A stretch of 64,000 bases of DNA from positions 62,001-126,000 of the forward strand of contig NZ_QNRT01000005.1 of NCBI RefSeq assembly GCF_003315245.1, in the 5' to 3' direction. The position numbers and the translations under genes are program-made. Of this stretch, positions 27,000 to 36,783 are shown piece by piece (position 1 is the stretch's first letter; the number at the start of each line of letters is the position of its first letter). Source of the stretch: Arenicella xantha (GTDB taxonomy: Bacteria > Pseudomonadota > Gammaproteobacteria > Arenicellales > Arenicellaceae). The notes under the pieces are model-generated. The model saw only the letters and a program-made list of their open reading frames with translations. It searched no databases and was not told the DNA's origin.

Positions 27000-27890
27000 A
27001 TGGAATTTAACTCGATCTCGATTGCCGAAATACCGTTAATTGTTGCCAGGGATGACCTCAATCATAGAGCGGTGTCGGGCAATAAACTGCACAAATTGAC
27101 ACCGAATATCGAGCTTGCCAAGGCTGGAAACTATTCAACAATTTTGAGTTTCGGTGGCCCCTATTCGAATCATCTGCACGCGCTTGCATGGGCTTGCAAG
27201 GAGTCGGGCTTAGCCAGTATTGGGGTAGTTCGCGGGGAGCTTCATGCCAACTTAACTGACACATTAAAAGACTGTCAGGCATGGGGAATGCGCTTGTTTG
27301 CATCGCAACGTAAAGAATATCGAGAGTATCAACAAGCTTTGGCGCTCGGTTTAGCGCTAAAGTTTGCTAATAGCTCATCTATTGCGTCTTTGTCTGAGCA
27401 GCTTGAGGACACTCTTATTCTTCCTGAAGGTGGAAGTAACCTGATTGCGATTGAGTCTCTAAGCAAGGCATATGCGGAGGTCTTTAGCTTGCCGCACTGC
27501 TCTGGTATTACCCATGCGGTCTGCGCAACGGGCACTGGTGCCACACTTGCTGGTTTATATAAAGCAGCACCACGGCGGATCAAGGTGATTGGGATTCAAG
27601 CGGTTGCCGAATCTGACGCCACGCTAAAGCGTATACACGGGTGGCTAGGCGAAAAGCCATTGAATCTGAGTATTGAGCCGGGGCATTTAGGTGGATTTGG
27701 CAAGATACCGACCGAATTAGTGAGGTTTGTTGAAGAGTTTGAAGCTAATTTTAACGTGCCGCTAGACCCTATTTATAATGGCAAGGTGATGTATAAGTTG
27801 TCGCAAATGATAGCAGCGGGCTACTTCAAAAAGACTGATAAGGTTTTGGTTATGCATACCGGTGGGTTGCAAGGAAAACGCGGTAGCTAG
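27000..27890 (+). CDS. PLP-dependent D-cysteine desulfhydrase / ACC deaminase-family enzyme
   Basis: ATG at 27000 is the natural start; the codon before it is TTG. The 296-residue fold-type II PLP protein shows ARDDLNHRAVSGNKLHKL, where the Lys in GNK (Lys29) should hold PLP. SFGGPYSNHLHALAWA is the phosphate/substrate loop and THAVCATGTGATLAGL the Gly-rich PLP phosphate-binding loop. The C-terminal MHTGGLQG is a hallmark of the ACC deaminase/D-cysteine desulfhydrase family. Sequence alone does not separate the two activities; desulfhydrase or a related amino-acid lyase is more common in such bacteria. A separate unit after the lipoprotein gene (52-nt gap), followed by the tRNA. Confidence 0.85.
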   Translation: MEFNSISIAEIPLIVARDDLNHRAVSGNKLHKLTPNIELAKAGNYSTILSFGGPYSNHLHALAWACKESGLASIGVVRGELHANLTDTLKDCQAWGMRLFASQRKEYREYQQALALGLALKFANSSSIASLSEQLEDTLILPEGGSNLIAIESLSKAYAEVFSLPHCSGITHAVCATGTGATLAGLYKAAPRRIKVIGIQAVAESDATLKRIHGWLGEKPLNLSIEPGHLGGFGKIPTELVRFVEEFEANFNVPLDPIYNGKVMYKLSQMIAAGYFKKTDKVLVMHTGGLQGKRGS

Positions 27891-28016
27891 GCTTATAAGC
27901 TCTGGCTCTGCGGTGGTGCTACAAGGAATTTGCTTGCGTCATGGATTTTTAATAAGGCAAGACAATGTGCGTAAAGTTTAATTATCCCGAGAGGAGAGAT
28001 TCTGGATGTTGAAAAA

Positions 28017-28093
28017 TGGTGGGCCCTGAAGGACTTGAACCTTCGACCGATCGATTATGAGTCGAGCGCTCTAACCAACTGAGCTAAGGGCCC
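28017..28093 (-). tRNA. tRNA-Ile (anticodon CAU, lysidine type)
   Basis: A 77-nt cloverleaf on the minus strand with encoded CCA (28017-28019). The acceptor GGGCCCT pairs with AGGGCCC. The D-arm is TAGCTCAGTTGGTTAGAGC and the T-arm has GGTTCAAGTCC. The anticodon is CAU at 28057-28059 in the loop CTCATAA. The overall sequence is like the E. coli minor tRNA-Ile (ileX) rather than tRNA-Met, so the C34 is expected to be modified to lysidine by TilS and read AUA. The CAU anticodon alone would otherwise suggest Met. Confidence 0.92.
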
Positions 28094-28170
28094 CAAATTT
28101 TTCAAACGGGATGCTAACACAGATTTAAATGCCGCTAAATAACGTAACAAATTAATGTGCAAACAAACGA

Positions 28171-28194
28171 TGCGCTCCTCGAGTGAGGAGCGCA
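28171..28194 (-). terminator. Terminator after rpoD
   Basis: TGCGCTCCTC (28171-28180) and GAGGAGCGCA (28185-28194) form a perfect 10-bp stem with a 4-nt loop, 11 bp past the rpoD stop. On the minus strand TCGTTTGTTTG follows, a moderately U-rich tail. Confidence 0.8.
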
Positions 28195-28205
28195 ATAATA
28201 CAAAA

Positions 28206-30035
28206 TTAGTTTTGTTCGAGAAAGCTTTTTAAGTGCTCTGAACGACTTGGATGGCGTAATTTACGTAACGCCTTGGCTTCAATTTGTCGAATCCGCTCAC
28301 GCGTAACATCAAACTGCTTGCCGACTTCTTCCAAGGTATGGTCAGTGTTCATGCCGATACCAAATCGCATGCGCAATACTTTGGCTTCTCTCGGTGTAAG
28401 ACTTTCAAGGATTTCAGAGGTTGCATTCAATAACCCTGAAGTTGTCGCGGCTTCCATTGGTGCTTCAACATTTTTGTCTTCGATAAAGTCACCTAAGTTG
28501 CTGTCTTCATCGTCACCAATTGGAGTCTCCATTGAAATCGGTTCCTTAGCGATTTTGAGAACCTTGCGAATCTTATCTTCTGGCATCTCCATTTTTTCAG
28601 CCAACTCTTCTGGCAACGCCTCGCGACCTTTCTCTTGAAGAATTTGACGTGAAATACGGTTCAACTTATTGATTGTTTCAATCATGTGCACCGGAATTCG
28701 AATAGTGCGAGCTTGGTCAGCAATAGAGCGTGTGATCGCCTGACGAATCCACCAAGTTGCGTACGTCGAAAACTTATAACCGCGACGGTATTCAAACTTA
28801 TCAACCGCTTTCATTAGGCCGATGTTGCCTTCCTGGATTAAATCTAGGAACTGTAAGCCGCGATTGGTGTATTTTTTAGCAATCGAAATCACCAATCGAA
28901 GGTTTGCTTCGACCATCTCTTTTTTGGCGCGTCGAGCTTTGGCTTCACCGATCGACATGCGACGGTTGATGTCCTTGATTTCTTCAATCGGAACGCCAAG
29001 CGTATCGACAATACGTCGCAACTTGGCTTGAGACATCAAGATCATTGCGTGATTATCTTCGACTTCACCTTTCTGTTTGGCGGCAGCAAGCAGTTTTTCG
29101 TACAGATCTTCGTCTGTCTCACCGCTTACGAAAATCTCAATAAATTCTTTGCGTGAAATTCCCGCTTCCGTGACCGCAATGTCCATAATCGCTTTTTCAA
29201 AGCCACGAATGACCTCGACTTGCTCGCGAATGGACTCCCACAAATGTTCAATGATTTTTGGAACAAACTTGATTTCCATCAATCCTTCGATTAGCTCAGC
29301 TTGAACCTTACGTGCTTGCTTGCTATCAAAACCATGTGACTCTAAGGCTTTTGCGTGGCGAGCATGTTGACGCTTCATTAACTTGAATCGTTCAATCGCC
29401 TCGTCCATGTCAGGGCCGGTATCGACGGGTTTTTCTTCTTCCTCGTCTTCGTCATCATCGTCGTCTTTCTTTTGCGCGGCCGAACCAGATTGCACTGGGT
29501 TCGGGTCGATTTCAGCATTTGGATCGATAAACGCAACCAATAGATCGGTAAGACGCATCTCTTCTTTTTCGATTGCGTCGAAATAGTCCAAAATAGTCTG
29601 AATTGCAGATGGGCAAGCCGCCATCGCCTCAGTGGACTGACGAATACCGTCTTCGATGCGCTGTGCCAGATTGATTTCATCGGCGCGCGTCAATAGATCC
29701 ACTGTACCCATTTCGCGCATGTACATGCGTACCGGGTCAGTGGTGCGTCCAAACTCACTTTCAACTGCTGTGGCTAGCACCGCATCGGTATTGTCATCGT
29801 CTTCTTCGGCTTCTTTGTCAGCCGCGGCCTTGTGCAACAAGGTGTCGGCATCTGGAACGCTGTCGAATACGTCGATACCCATGTCGTTGATCATGTTCAC
29901 TACTGACTCAATTTGGTCAGTATCGTTCATGTCTTCCGGAAGGTGATCGTTGATCTCTCGATAGGTCAGGAAGCCTTGTTCCTTGCCTTTAAGGATCAGT
30001 CGTTTGAGTTCAGTCTTTTTGCTACTCGAATCCAT
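28206..30035 (-). CDS. rpoD: RNA polymerase primary sigma factor (sigma-70)
   Basis: 609 residues, normal for gammaproteobacterial RpoD. Region 1.1 spans about 5-75 and region 1.2 begins [18 protein letters not shown] (100-117). The non-conserved insert contains an acidic run at 191-201. Region 2 has [28 protein letters not shown] and [17 protein letters not shown], which bind core and the -10 element. Region 3 has [14 protein letters not shown]. Region 4 ends in [21 protein letters not shown], the -35 recognition helix. It lies 197 bp downstream of dnaG in the conserved macromolecular-synthesis order, with a terminator after it. Identification is certain. Confidence 0.99.
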   Translation of the reverse strand: MDSSSKKTELKRLILKGKEQGFLTYREINDHLPEDMNDTDQIESVVNMINDMGIDVFDSVPDADTLLHKAAADKEAEEDDDNTDAVLATAVESEFGRTTDPVRMYMREMGTVDLLTRADEINLAQRIEDGIRQSTEAMAACPSAIQTILDYFDAIEKEEMRLTDLLVAFIDPNAEIDPNPVQSGSAAQKKDDDDDEDEEEEKPVDTGPDMDEAIERFKLMKRQHARHAKALESHGFDSKQARKVQAELIEGLMEIKFVPKIIEHLWESIREQVEVIRGFEKAIMDIAVTEAGISRKEFIEIFVSGETDEDLYEKLLAAAKQKGEVEDNHAMILMSQAKLRRIVDTLGVPIEEIKDINRRMSIGEAKARRAKKEMVEANLRLVISIAKKYTNRGLQFLDLIQEGNIGLMKAVDKFEYRRGYKFSTYATWWIRQAITRSIADQARTIRIPVHMIETINKLNRISRQILQEKGREALPEELAEKMEMPEDKIRKVLKIAKEPISMETPIGDDEDSNLGDFIEDKNVEAPMEAATTSGLLNATSEILESLTPREAKVLRMRFGIGMNTDHTLEEVGKQFDVTRERIRQIEAKALRKLRHPSRSEHLKSFLEQN

Positions 30036-30232
30036 TAATGGAACCTCACATCAGCTCTTGCACTGTTGAATATCAAGCAGCACAAATAGCCAAATGGTGT
30101 AAATGGTTTTAAATAAGGTTAACGCCTAATTTTATAACAAATAATGCGAGAATTCGCTTTTTTTGGCGTAAAACTCTCTTTATTTGGCCTTTTTAAATAG
30201 GGGCTTAGGTTCACTTTTTCAAGCACTACACA

Positions 30233-32059
30233 CTATTTATAACTTTCACGCAGAAAGTTCATTAGGGTTTGTCGGCGCTGCTCATCCTCTTGACTCAAGG
30301 CAGAGGCGCGTGCACGCTTGCTTAATGCTTCTAATTCATTGGTCGCGCGGATAATTTCATTGGCATTATACTCTTCTATCACTTTGCAAATAGTGCCGTT
30401 AATTAGTTGTTTTGCGTCGTCCTCTTCCAAATGCTCCATGTTGTTGTGCTGGTGGTTGGCCAGCTGCGACAAGGTTGCAAAGAATGATTCTTGTCGATAC
30501 CGCTCTAATAGCGTGGCGGTTGATGCATTGGGGTTCTCGACACAGGCTGCATATAGCGATTGGATGATCCCAATGCCTCGCATTTGATCGTCGGGTATGC
30601 CGCCCAAGGCGGCAAATTCTGGATGTAAGTGTGGGTATTGTAAGATCAACGATAAAGCGCGGCGAACGGGAGTGATATACCCAGTGTGATCTGATTTTGC
30701 TTGCGGTTGGCGGTTATTCGGCCGTTGCGCCGGTTCCGCTTCATTCATGGTTTCTTGTGAGGCTAAGTCTTGCACGCTGACTTGGGTAATTGACGCGAGT
30801 CTGTCGAGGATTAGTTTTTTCAGTACGCCGTTTGGTAGCTTGTCGATCAATGGCCGAGCGAGCTTGCTCAGCTTGGCGCGCCCATCCAAGCGATTTACAT
30901 CTGCCTGGGTCTGCAAGTTTTCGATTAAAAAATCTGGGAGTGGTTTTGCGTCGGTAATGAGAGCCTGAAACGCATCTTTGCCAATTTTTTTCACCATGGT
31001 ATCGGGGTCTTCACCGTCAGGTAAAAATAGGAAGCTGACTTGAAAGCCATCTTGGAGGGCCGATAGGCTGGTTTCAAGGGCTTTCCACGCTGCTTCACGG
31101 CCCGCTCGATCGCCATCAAAACAAAATGTGATATTCGGAGTATGCCGAAATAGGCGCTGTAGATGCATGGGAGTGGTGGCGGTGCCTAACGTGGCGACCG
31201 CGTTATTGATGCCCGCTTGAGCTAGGGCCACGACATCCATATAACCTTCAACCACCAACACACCGTCGGCGTCTTTGATGCCTCCACGTGCTGCGTATAG
31301 TCCATAAAGCTCGGAACCTTTATGAAAAATTGGGGTTTCTGGGGAATTTAAATATTTTGGGTTGCCTGGCTGCGGGTTCTCAGATTCCAGAACGCGGCCG
31401 CCAAAGCCGACGATTCGACCTCGGTGGTCATGAATGGGGAACATGATCCGATGTCGAAAGCGATCGTAAACTCGCTTCTTTTCGTTCTCGGTTAGCATGC
31501 CGGTGTCTAGCAGGGCTTTCTGCGTAGAGACAGTGCTGCCAAGTTGGCTCATTAAGTTGTCCCAGCCTTCGGGGGCGAAACCGAGGCCGAACCGTTTGGC
31601 GATATCGCCACTTAAGCCTCGAGCTTTTAAATAGGAAACGGCTTGATCTCGGTCTTTATGTTGGCGCAGCTGGGTTTGGTAGAACTCATTTACCTGTTCC
31701 ATTAGCTGATATAAGTCGACGCCCGCTACTGAGGTGTTTTTGGGCGTGAAGCCTTGTGCTTCCTCCGGTATCTCCATGCCGGCGCTCGACGCCAACTTTT
31801 CAATTGCGTCGCGAAACTCCATGTGGTCGTATTCCATCAAGAAGCTAATCGCGGTGCCGTTGGCGCCACAGCCAAAGCAATGATAAAACTGTTTGCTTGG
31901 TGATACGGTAAACGATGGCGTTTTTTCGCCATGAAAGGGGCAGCAAGCCTTGTAGTTTGCACCAGCTTTTTTAAGCGGCACATAGGCATCTATCAAGTCG
32001 ACGACATCGATTCGATTGAGTAGTTGATCTATGAAGTGTTGAGGAATGCGCCCGGCCAT
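30233..32059 (-). CDS. dnaG: DNA primase
   Basis: 608 residues. The N-terminal CHC2 zinc finger has Cys40, His43, Cys61 and Cys64 (ACCPFHGEKTPSF; YHCFGCGANG). The RNA-polymerase core domain and TOPRIM follow: GRIVGFGGRVL, KGSELYGLYAARGGIKDADGVLVVEGYMDVVALAQAG, and FCFDGDRAGREAA with the acidic metal-binding residues. The C-terminal ~150 residues form the DnaB-helicase-interaction domain. It makes RNA primers for replication. rpoD follows on the same strand. Upstream, two plus-strand genes separate it from yqeY/rpsU, so dnaG needs its own promoter near 32060-32270. Confidence 0.98.
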   Translation of the reverse strand: MAGRIPQHFIDQLLNRIDVVDLIDAYVPLKKAGANYKACCPFHGEKTPSFTVSPSKQFYHCFGCGANGTAISFLMEYDHMEFRDAIEKLASSAGMEIPEEAQGFTPKNTSVAGVDLYQLMEQVNEFYQTQLRQHKDRDQAVSYLKARGLSGDIAKRFGLGFAPEGWDNLMSQLGSTVSTQKALLDTGMLTENEKKRVYDRFRHRIMFPIHDHRGRIVGFGGRVLESENPQPGNPKYLNSPETPIFHKGSELYGLYAARGGIKDADGVLVVEGYMDVVALAQAGINNAVATLGTATTPMHLQRLFRHTPNITFCFDGDRAGREAAWKALETSLSALQDGFQVSFLFLPDGEDPDTMVKKIGKDAFQALITDAKPLPDFLIENLQTQADVNRLDGRAKLSKLARPLIDKLPNGVLKKLILDRLASITQVSVQDLASQETMNEAEPAQRPNNRQPQAKSDHTGYITPVRRALSLILQYPHLHPEFAALGGIPDDQMRGIGIIQSLYAACVENPNASTATLLERYRQESFFATLSQLANHQHNNMEHLEEDDAKQLINGTICKVIEEYNANEIIRATNELEALSKRARASALSQEDEQRRQTLMNFLRESYK

Positions 32060-32275
32060 GGCGGTATTCTACCCTGTCATGAAAACAAGGTACTAGCTTT
32101 AGTGGGCCAGCTTATGATGATTGTCATATTGTCGCTCGCAAGGCCTTGAATTAACTGCGTATATTGGATGGTAATCACTTTGAGTATGCTGGCAGCGGAT
32201 TGCTCGACCTCGAAAAGTGCTAGGTGCGTTAGTTTTGCTAATTGGGGCAAATTGATTTTACGTTACAATTCGCGG

Positions 32276-32974
32276 ATGCCAAATTCAAAATTTACTATTA
32301 AAAAGCGATTCAATGGCCCGCCGACCTCAGCAAATGGCGGGTATACAGCGGGAATGTTAGCCAAATCTTTAGTTGGCGATGTGGCGGTGGTGCTGCGCAG
32401 CCCGCCTCCGCTAGAAGCTGAGTTGGAGGTGCATATGGCAAATGGCTCGGCGGATCTCTTGCATGAAGATAAGCTGATCGCAACCGCGCATCAAACCGTG
32501 CTCGAGTTGGCCGTGCCAGCGTGTCCAGAGGTGTCGCAAATCGAAGCGTCACATGATCATTACCCCAGTGTTGATGAATCTGTATTCGCGACCTGCTTTG
32601 TGTGCGGTCCGGCGCGTAAACATGGTGATGGGTTAAATGTGTTTCCGGTGGCCCTAAATGACGATAGCTGCGTTGCTAGTCACTGGGTGCCTGTTGACAA
32701 TATGGTTGATGCTGACGGTCTGGTTGCCACAGAGATCCTATGGGCGGCATTGGATTGTCCAGGGTATTTCGCGCATCGAGCTAAAAATGTGCTAATGTTG
32801 TTGGGGTCTATGACGGCATCGATAGCTTATCGACCTGAGCCAAACCAACCACTCGTCGTCATGGGATGGCAGATTGGAGTGGACGGCCGTAAGTATTATT
32901 CTGGAACGGCCATTTTCGATCATGCTGGAAGCTTGTGTGCGAAATCAACCCAGACCTGGGTTAAGCTTAAATAA
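32276..32974 (+). CDS. Hypothetical protein, possible hotdog-fold thioesterase-like
   Basis: I prefer ATG at 32276 (MPNSKFTIKKRFNGPPTSANGGY); the frame back to 32168 adds a non-conserved-looking leader that overlaps the dnaG promoter region. The 232-residue product has FNGPPTSANGGYTAGMLAKSL near the start, resembling the central-helix motif of two-hotdog thioesterase-like proteins, and CFVCGPARKHGDGLNV with two cysteines in the middle. I cannot assign a substrate; the hotdog call is a pattern judgement. It is transcribed from the dnaG side, away from dnaG. Confidence 0.6.
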   Translation: MPNSKFTIKKRFNGPPTSANGGYTAGMLAKSLVGDVAVVLRSPPPLEAELEVHMANGSADLLHEDKLIATAHQTVLELAVPACPEVSQIEASHDHYPSVDESVFATCFVCGPARKHGDGLNVFPVALNDDSCVASHWVPVDNMVDADGLVATEILWAALDCPGYFAHRAKNVLMLLGSMTASIAYRPEPNQPLVVMGWQIGVDGRKYYSGTAIFDHAGSLCAKSTQTWVKLK

Positions 32975-33027
32975 GTAGTGCTAATGAGTTTGGTCTTAGT
33001 GTTACCGCGATCAATGGAACCTAGACA

Positions 33028-34620
33028 ATGTGCAAGAGACGGATATTTGAGGCCTTAGTGTTGCTAAGTTTGAGCGTGCAGGCTCACGCAACGCTTGTTA
33101 GCACGCCGGTTGGTGAGCCCTGTAGTGCGATGTTCAATTTTAATGGGGAAGCTTATTTTTGTGCAGATAACCCTCTCGCAGGAGCAGAACTGCATGCTGC
33201 CAATGGTGGTCGATACTCTACTCGCTTAGTGGTTGATTTAGCGTTAGGCTCAGATGGTTCTAGTCCTTTTGGGTTCTTTGAACTTAACGGCTTTCTATAC
33301 TTTTTTGCTGACACTGCGGCGGCCGGACATGCGCTTTGGCGAACAGATGGCACGGCTGCGGGAACAGTCTTAATACGCTCTATTTCCCAAGACTTCGGTG
33401 GTTACCCTACCCGTGTTAAATCGGTTCTCGCGCAACGTGAAACGATTGTGGCTGAGGGTAATGGTGTTGTCTATTTTGAGGCTTACTCGACGCCCGGCGA
33501 TGTCAACGGCGAGCCAGAGGAATTAATTCGCACCGACGGTACGTTTAGCGGTACTAAAGAGATAGTTAATACCTCTTTGGTCGGTGGGTTTGTGGGCTCC
33601 TTGAGCGCTACAAATTATCGGGTTTTCGGTGGTGATTTGTATTATTTGTCCCTAGGCGCGCTGCATCGGGTTTCTGGCGATGTGAGTAACCTTGTTGCAA
33701 CGATTCCGTTCGATAGTGGCGGGGATGCGACGTTATTCACTGATCTTACGCTAGATGGCAATATGGTGATTTCGGCGGCTGGTGAGATATGGTTGAGTGA
33801 TGGTTCGGTGAGCGGCACCGAGCTCTATCGGCCGAGTGTTGGAGTTGATCCACCTCGGGTGTTCCCTTTTGCGGTGCTCAGTAACAAGCTGCTATACCTT
33901 GCGCTTGAGGATATTCCACAGCTTCTTGCCACCGATACTCCAGATGATGAGGTCGTCATTGAGAGTTTAAGTGGGTTCAGCTTGTTGTTGTCAAGTCAGG
34001 CGGTTTTTGGGGGCAGGTTGCTGGTGGCAGATAAGACTGAAACTTACAGTACTGACGGCACGATAACAGGTACCGTCTCGACCGCAGCCACCAATTTATA
34101 CAGTGCGCGCCAAATTAACTCCTCATTTTTTGGTTTCGCCGGTGAGCCAACCTTTCAAAATCCGGCTTCAGACTTAGTTAAGTTCGAACCCGCTACATTG
34201 GCTAGGATCAATCTTAAGAGTAATCTGCGTCGTTCATCGATATTAGGGGGGGTAAGTCAGGGTGTGTTGTTTAGTGATGTGCCGAGTGATAGCTATGCAG
34301 AAATCTGGTTATCCGATGGCTCGGTAGTTGGTACCAAGAAGTTGAAAACGCTTAGTTCGTCACATTCAATCGTCGAGTTGCATCGAGAAGGTGGGCGAGC
34401 ATATATGCTCAATTTTCCAGACTCGGGGTCGAGCGGTGAAGTTTGGCACTCGGATGGGACTGTGGCGGGCACTTATCGCTTAGATTTCACCTACGAAAAT
34501 GGGGTAATTCCGCCATCTAAAGAGGTGTTGGGGAGCTTGCCCGCGAGCTTGTTTTTATTACTACTGGACGAAGATGCGGCGCCAAAGAGTGCAAACAAAG
34601 GCGACATTCAGTCGAACTAA
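33028..34620 (+). CDS. Secreted ELW-DGT-repeat protein
   Basis: 530 residues with a probable signal peptide (MCKRRIFEALVLLSLSVQAHA). At least six repeats of the form [E]xW-x-[TS]-DG[TS]-x-x-GT are visible: LWRTDGTAAGT, LIRTDGTFSGT, IWLSDGSVSGT, TYSTDGTITGT, IWLSDGSVVGT and VWHSDGTVAGT. They are separated by beta-rich stretches such as GFFELNGFLYFFADTAAAGHALW. These repeats occur in large bacterial secreted proteins and probably fold as a beta-propeller. Function unknown. An 18-bp tandem duplication spans the stop codon. The gene lies between yqeY and dnaG on the opposite strand. Confidence 0.75.
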   Translation: MCKRRIFEALVLLSLSVQAHATLVSTPVGEPCSAMFNFNGEAYFCADNPLAGAELHAANGGRYSTRLVVDLALGSDGSSPFGFFELNGFLYFFADTAAAGHALWRTDGTAAGTVLIRSISQDFGGYPTRVKSVLAQRETIVAEGNGVVYFEAYSTPGDVNGEPEELIRTDGTFSGTKEIVNTSLVGGFVGSLSATNYRVFGGDLYYLSLGALHRVSGDVSNLVATIPFDSGGDATLFTDLTLDGNMVISAAGEIWLSDGSVSGTELYRPSVGVDPPRVFPFAVLSNKLLYLALEDIPQLLATDTPDDEVVIESLSGFSLLLSSQAVFGGRLLVADKTETYSTDGTITGTVSTAATNLYSARQINSSFFGFAGEPTFQNPASDLVKFEPATLARINLKSNLRRSSILGGVSQGVLFSDVPSDSYAEIWLSDGSVVGTKKLKTLSSSHSIVELHREGGRAYMLNFPDSGSSGEVWHSDGTVAGTYRLDFTYENGVIPPSKEVLGSLPASLFLLLLDEDAAPKSANKGDIQSN

Positions 34621-34645
34621 TTATTCTAGTCGAACTAATTATTCG
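34610..34645 (+). repeat. 18-bp tandem duplication across a stop codon
   Basis: AGTCGAACTAATTATTCT (34610-34627) is followed directly by AGTCGAACTAATTATTCG (34628-34645), 17 of 18 bases identical. The first copy contains the TAA stop of the ELW-DGT gene. It is probably a recent slippage duplication. Confidence 0.85.
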
Positions 34646-34729
34646 CACTGCTTAATTTTTAGCTGACTAGCCGGCCCAGAATAATAGTTGAGCGAGAAGA
34701 CTTGCAGGAATACAGCAAGAAAATTTTGC

Positions 34730-35173
34730 TTAGCTAAGTTTAGCTCGGATTAAACCGCTCACCTTTCCCATGTCGGCTTTGCCCTGCAGCTTGTCCTTGA
34801 GAATGCCCATAACCTTACCCATGTCTTGCATTGAGCTGGCGCCGGTCGATGAGATTGCGTCGGCCACGGCTGCAGCGACCTCTTCATCGCTGAGTTGAGC
34901 TGGCATGTAGACCATTAAATTGTCGACGTGCGTTTGCTCTTTTTCAGCTAAATCCTGACGTTCTCCGGCCTTAAACTGAGTGATAGCGTCTTGAGATTGC
35001 TTTATTTGCTTTTGCAAAATGAGCATAACTTCATCGTCGCCGATTTCAGTTTGATCATCCACTTCCTTGCGTTGGATAGCTGCACGGAGCATGCGAATAG
35101 ACTCAAGCTGCGATGCTTGTTTTGCACGCATCGCAGTTTTCATGTCCGCTAGGATTTGATCTTTCAGCGACAT
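34730..35173 (-). CDS. yqeY: GatB/YqeY-domain protein
   Basis: 147 residues, the usual length for the YqeY family: SLKDQILADMKTAMRAK at the start, RMLRAAIQRKEVDDQ, and the C-terminal GatB-like helical domain (MQDMGKVMGILKDKLQGKADMGKVSGLIRAKL). The domain is related to the tail of the GatB amidotransferase subunit and is thought to bind tRNA; its role alone is unclear. It follows rpsU by 51 nt with an AAGAAGG ribosome-binding site, the common rpsU-yqeY pairing. Confidence 0.93.
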   Translation of the reverse strand: MSLKDQILADMKTAMRAKQASQLESIRMLRAAIQRKEVDDQTEIGDDEVMLILQKQIKQSQDAITQFKAGERQDLAEKEQTHVDNLMVYMPAQLSDEEVAAAVADAISSTGASSMQDMGKVMGILKDKLQGKADMGKVSGLIRAKLS

Positions 35174-35196
35174 TTAATATCCTTCTTAATAGTTGG

Positions 35197-35217
35197 TCCT
35201 TCTAAACAATAGAAGGA
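35197..35217 (-). terminator. Attenuator-like hairpin between rpsU and yqeY
   Basis: TCCTTCTA (35197-35204) and TAGAAGGA (35210-35217) form a perfect 8-bp stem with a 5-nt loop, just after the rpsU stop. There is no U-run, so it may lower yqeY transcription or stabilise the rpsU message rather than stop it completely. Confidence 0.45.
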
Positions 35218-35224
35218 GAGCTAT

Positions 35225-35440
35225 TTAGTAGAGGCGAGTAGTACGAATACGGCCACGTGAGGCACGTTTCATTTCACGCTTCTTAGCAGCAGCACCTTTG
35301 CGCTTACGTACTGAAGTTGGCTTTTCGTAGAATTCACGACGACGCATCTCAGTGAAGATACCAGCTTTCTCGCAAGAGCGACGGAAGCGGCGCAGGATGA
35401 CGTCAAATGGTTCGTCGTTTTTTACTTTAACTTGTGGCAT
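35225..35440 (-). CDS. rpsU: 30S ribosomal protein S21
   Basis: 71 residues: [27 protein letters not shown], then [26 protein letters not shown], a full-length S21 with its basic C-terminal helix. S21 helps 16S rRNA 3'-end base-pairing in initiation. First gene of the minus-strand rpsU-yqeY unit, divergent from tsaD across 236 bp that must hold both promoters. Confidence 0.98.
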   Translation of the reverse strand: MPQVKVKNDEPFDVILRRFRRSCEKAGIFTEMRRREFYEKPTSVRKRKGAAAKKREMKRASRGRIRTTRLY

Positions 35441-35676
35441 ATCGGCTTTTTAAATTAATTTAAGTTCTCTAGAAATGACAATTAGTCATTCAGGACGCGC
35501 GATTCTATCCGTTTGAAATCAATTTGTATACTATTTCGTACGACAAATTAAGTTGACTATGGTGGCTGACTCAGCGGTTTCCCAACAATCATTTCCTTTG
35601 AGCGCGTCGAGGCTGGCATAATATCGCCTGTATAAACGTGTACTTCTCCCACAATCAACATAAGCGGAACCAGACA

Positions 35677-36693
35677 ATGTCGGTCAGAATATTAGGTATT
35701 GAAACGTCCTGCGACGACACCGGTGTGGCGATTTACGATACCGAAGCAGGTTTGCTTGGTCATGCGTTGTATTCACAAATTGCAACTCACCAGGAATATG
35801 GCGGCGTGGTGCCGGAACTGGCTGCACGTGACCATATTCGTAAAGTCATTCCTTTGGTTGATGCCGTGCTGGCTAAAACCCAATGTGATCGCACGCATAT
35901 AGATGGTATTGCTTACACTTGTGGTCCCGGCTTGGCTGGTGCGCTTCTGGCTGGGAGCGCGGTGGCGAAGGGTCTGGCATTCGCCTGGGATGTGCCAGCG
36001 GTTGGTGTGCATCACATGGAAGGTCATATGTTGGCTCCTATGTTAGAAAATCCGGCGCCTGAGTTCCCGTTTGTGGCGCTGTTGGTATCGGGCGGTCACA
36101 CCTTGTTGGCCGAAGTTAAGGGAATTGGACAATATCGCATCTTGGGTCAAACTTTGGACGATGCCGTTGGTGAAGCATTTGATAAAACGGCCAAGATTTT
36201 GGGCTTGGGTTACCCCGGTGGTCCGGCTATCTCAAAAGTTGCTGAGCTTGGTGATCCGACACGCTTTAAGTTCCCGCGTCCGATGATTGACCGTCCGGGT
36301 ATGACATTTAGTTTCAGTGGACTTAAAACCGCGGCGTTGAACACTGTGAATAAGCATGAGCTCGACCAGCAGACCATTGCCGACATTGCTTGTGCGTTTC
36401 AGGATGCGGCAGTTGAAACCTTAGTGATCAAATGCAAGCGTGCGTTACAGGAAACTCACATCAACAGATTGGTGGTTGCTGGTGGAGTTGGAGCGAACCG
36501 TCACCTACGTAAAGAGTTGCAAACAATGTGCGATAAGCAGCGTGCTGCGTTATTTTTTCCACGGATTGAATTTTGCACCGACAATGGCGCCATGATTGCT
36601 TTAGCTGGGGCATTTCGTATGCATCAGGCCAGTGATGATTTGTCGTTTCAGGTGAAGCCTAGGTGGCCGATAGATACGCTGTTGCCAGTGTGA
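35677..36693 (+). CDS. tsaD: tRNA N6-threonylcarbamoyladenosine transferase TsaD
   Basis: ATG at 35677 starts [21 protein letters not shown], the conserved TsaD N-terminus; the frame extends to 35638 but those 13 residues are not family-like. The 338-residue protein has the metal-binding HHMEGH motif, [36 protein letters not shown] and the C-terminal [12 protein letters not shown] and [10 protein letters not shown]. It transfers the threonylcarbamoyl group to A37 of ANN-decoding tRNAs, working with TsaB, TsaC and TsaE. The position opposite rpsU is conserved in gammaproteobacteria. Confidence 0.98.
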   Translation: MSVRILGIETSCDDTGVAIYDTEAGLLGHALYSQIATHQEYGGVVPELAARDHIRKVIPLVDAVLAKTQCDRTHIDGIAYTCGPGLAGALLAGSAVAKGLAFAWDVPAVGVHHMEGHMLAPMLENPAPEFPFVALLVSGGHTLLAEVKGIGQYRILGQTLDDAVGEAFDKTAKILGLGYPGGPAISKVAELGDPTRFKFPRPMIDRPGMTFSFSGLKTAALNTVNKHELDQQTIADIACAFQDAAVETLVIKCKRALQETHINRLVVAGGVGANRHLRKELQTMCDKQRAALFFPRIEFCTDNGAMIALAGAFRMHQASDDLSFQVKPRWPIDTLLPV

Positions 36694-36783
36694 TTGGCAT
36701 GTCACGCACAATTCATGACTCTGTTCATCCGTTACGTGATGACCTAAACTCACCTCGAGACTAACTCTGTGCTGTGAGGCGTC

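Noticed and set aside
28017-28093. tRNA-Met call from the CAU anticodon
   Set aside because: The whole sequence matches the minor tRNA-Ile type with lysidine, not elongator or initiator tRNA-Met.
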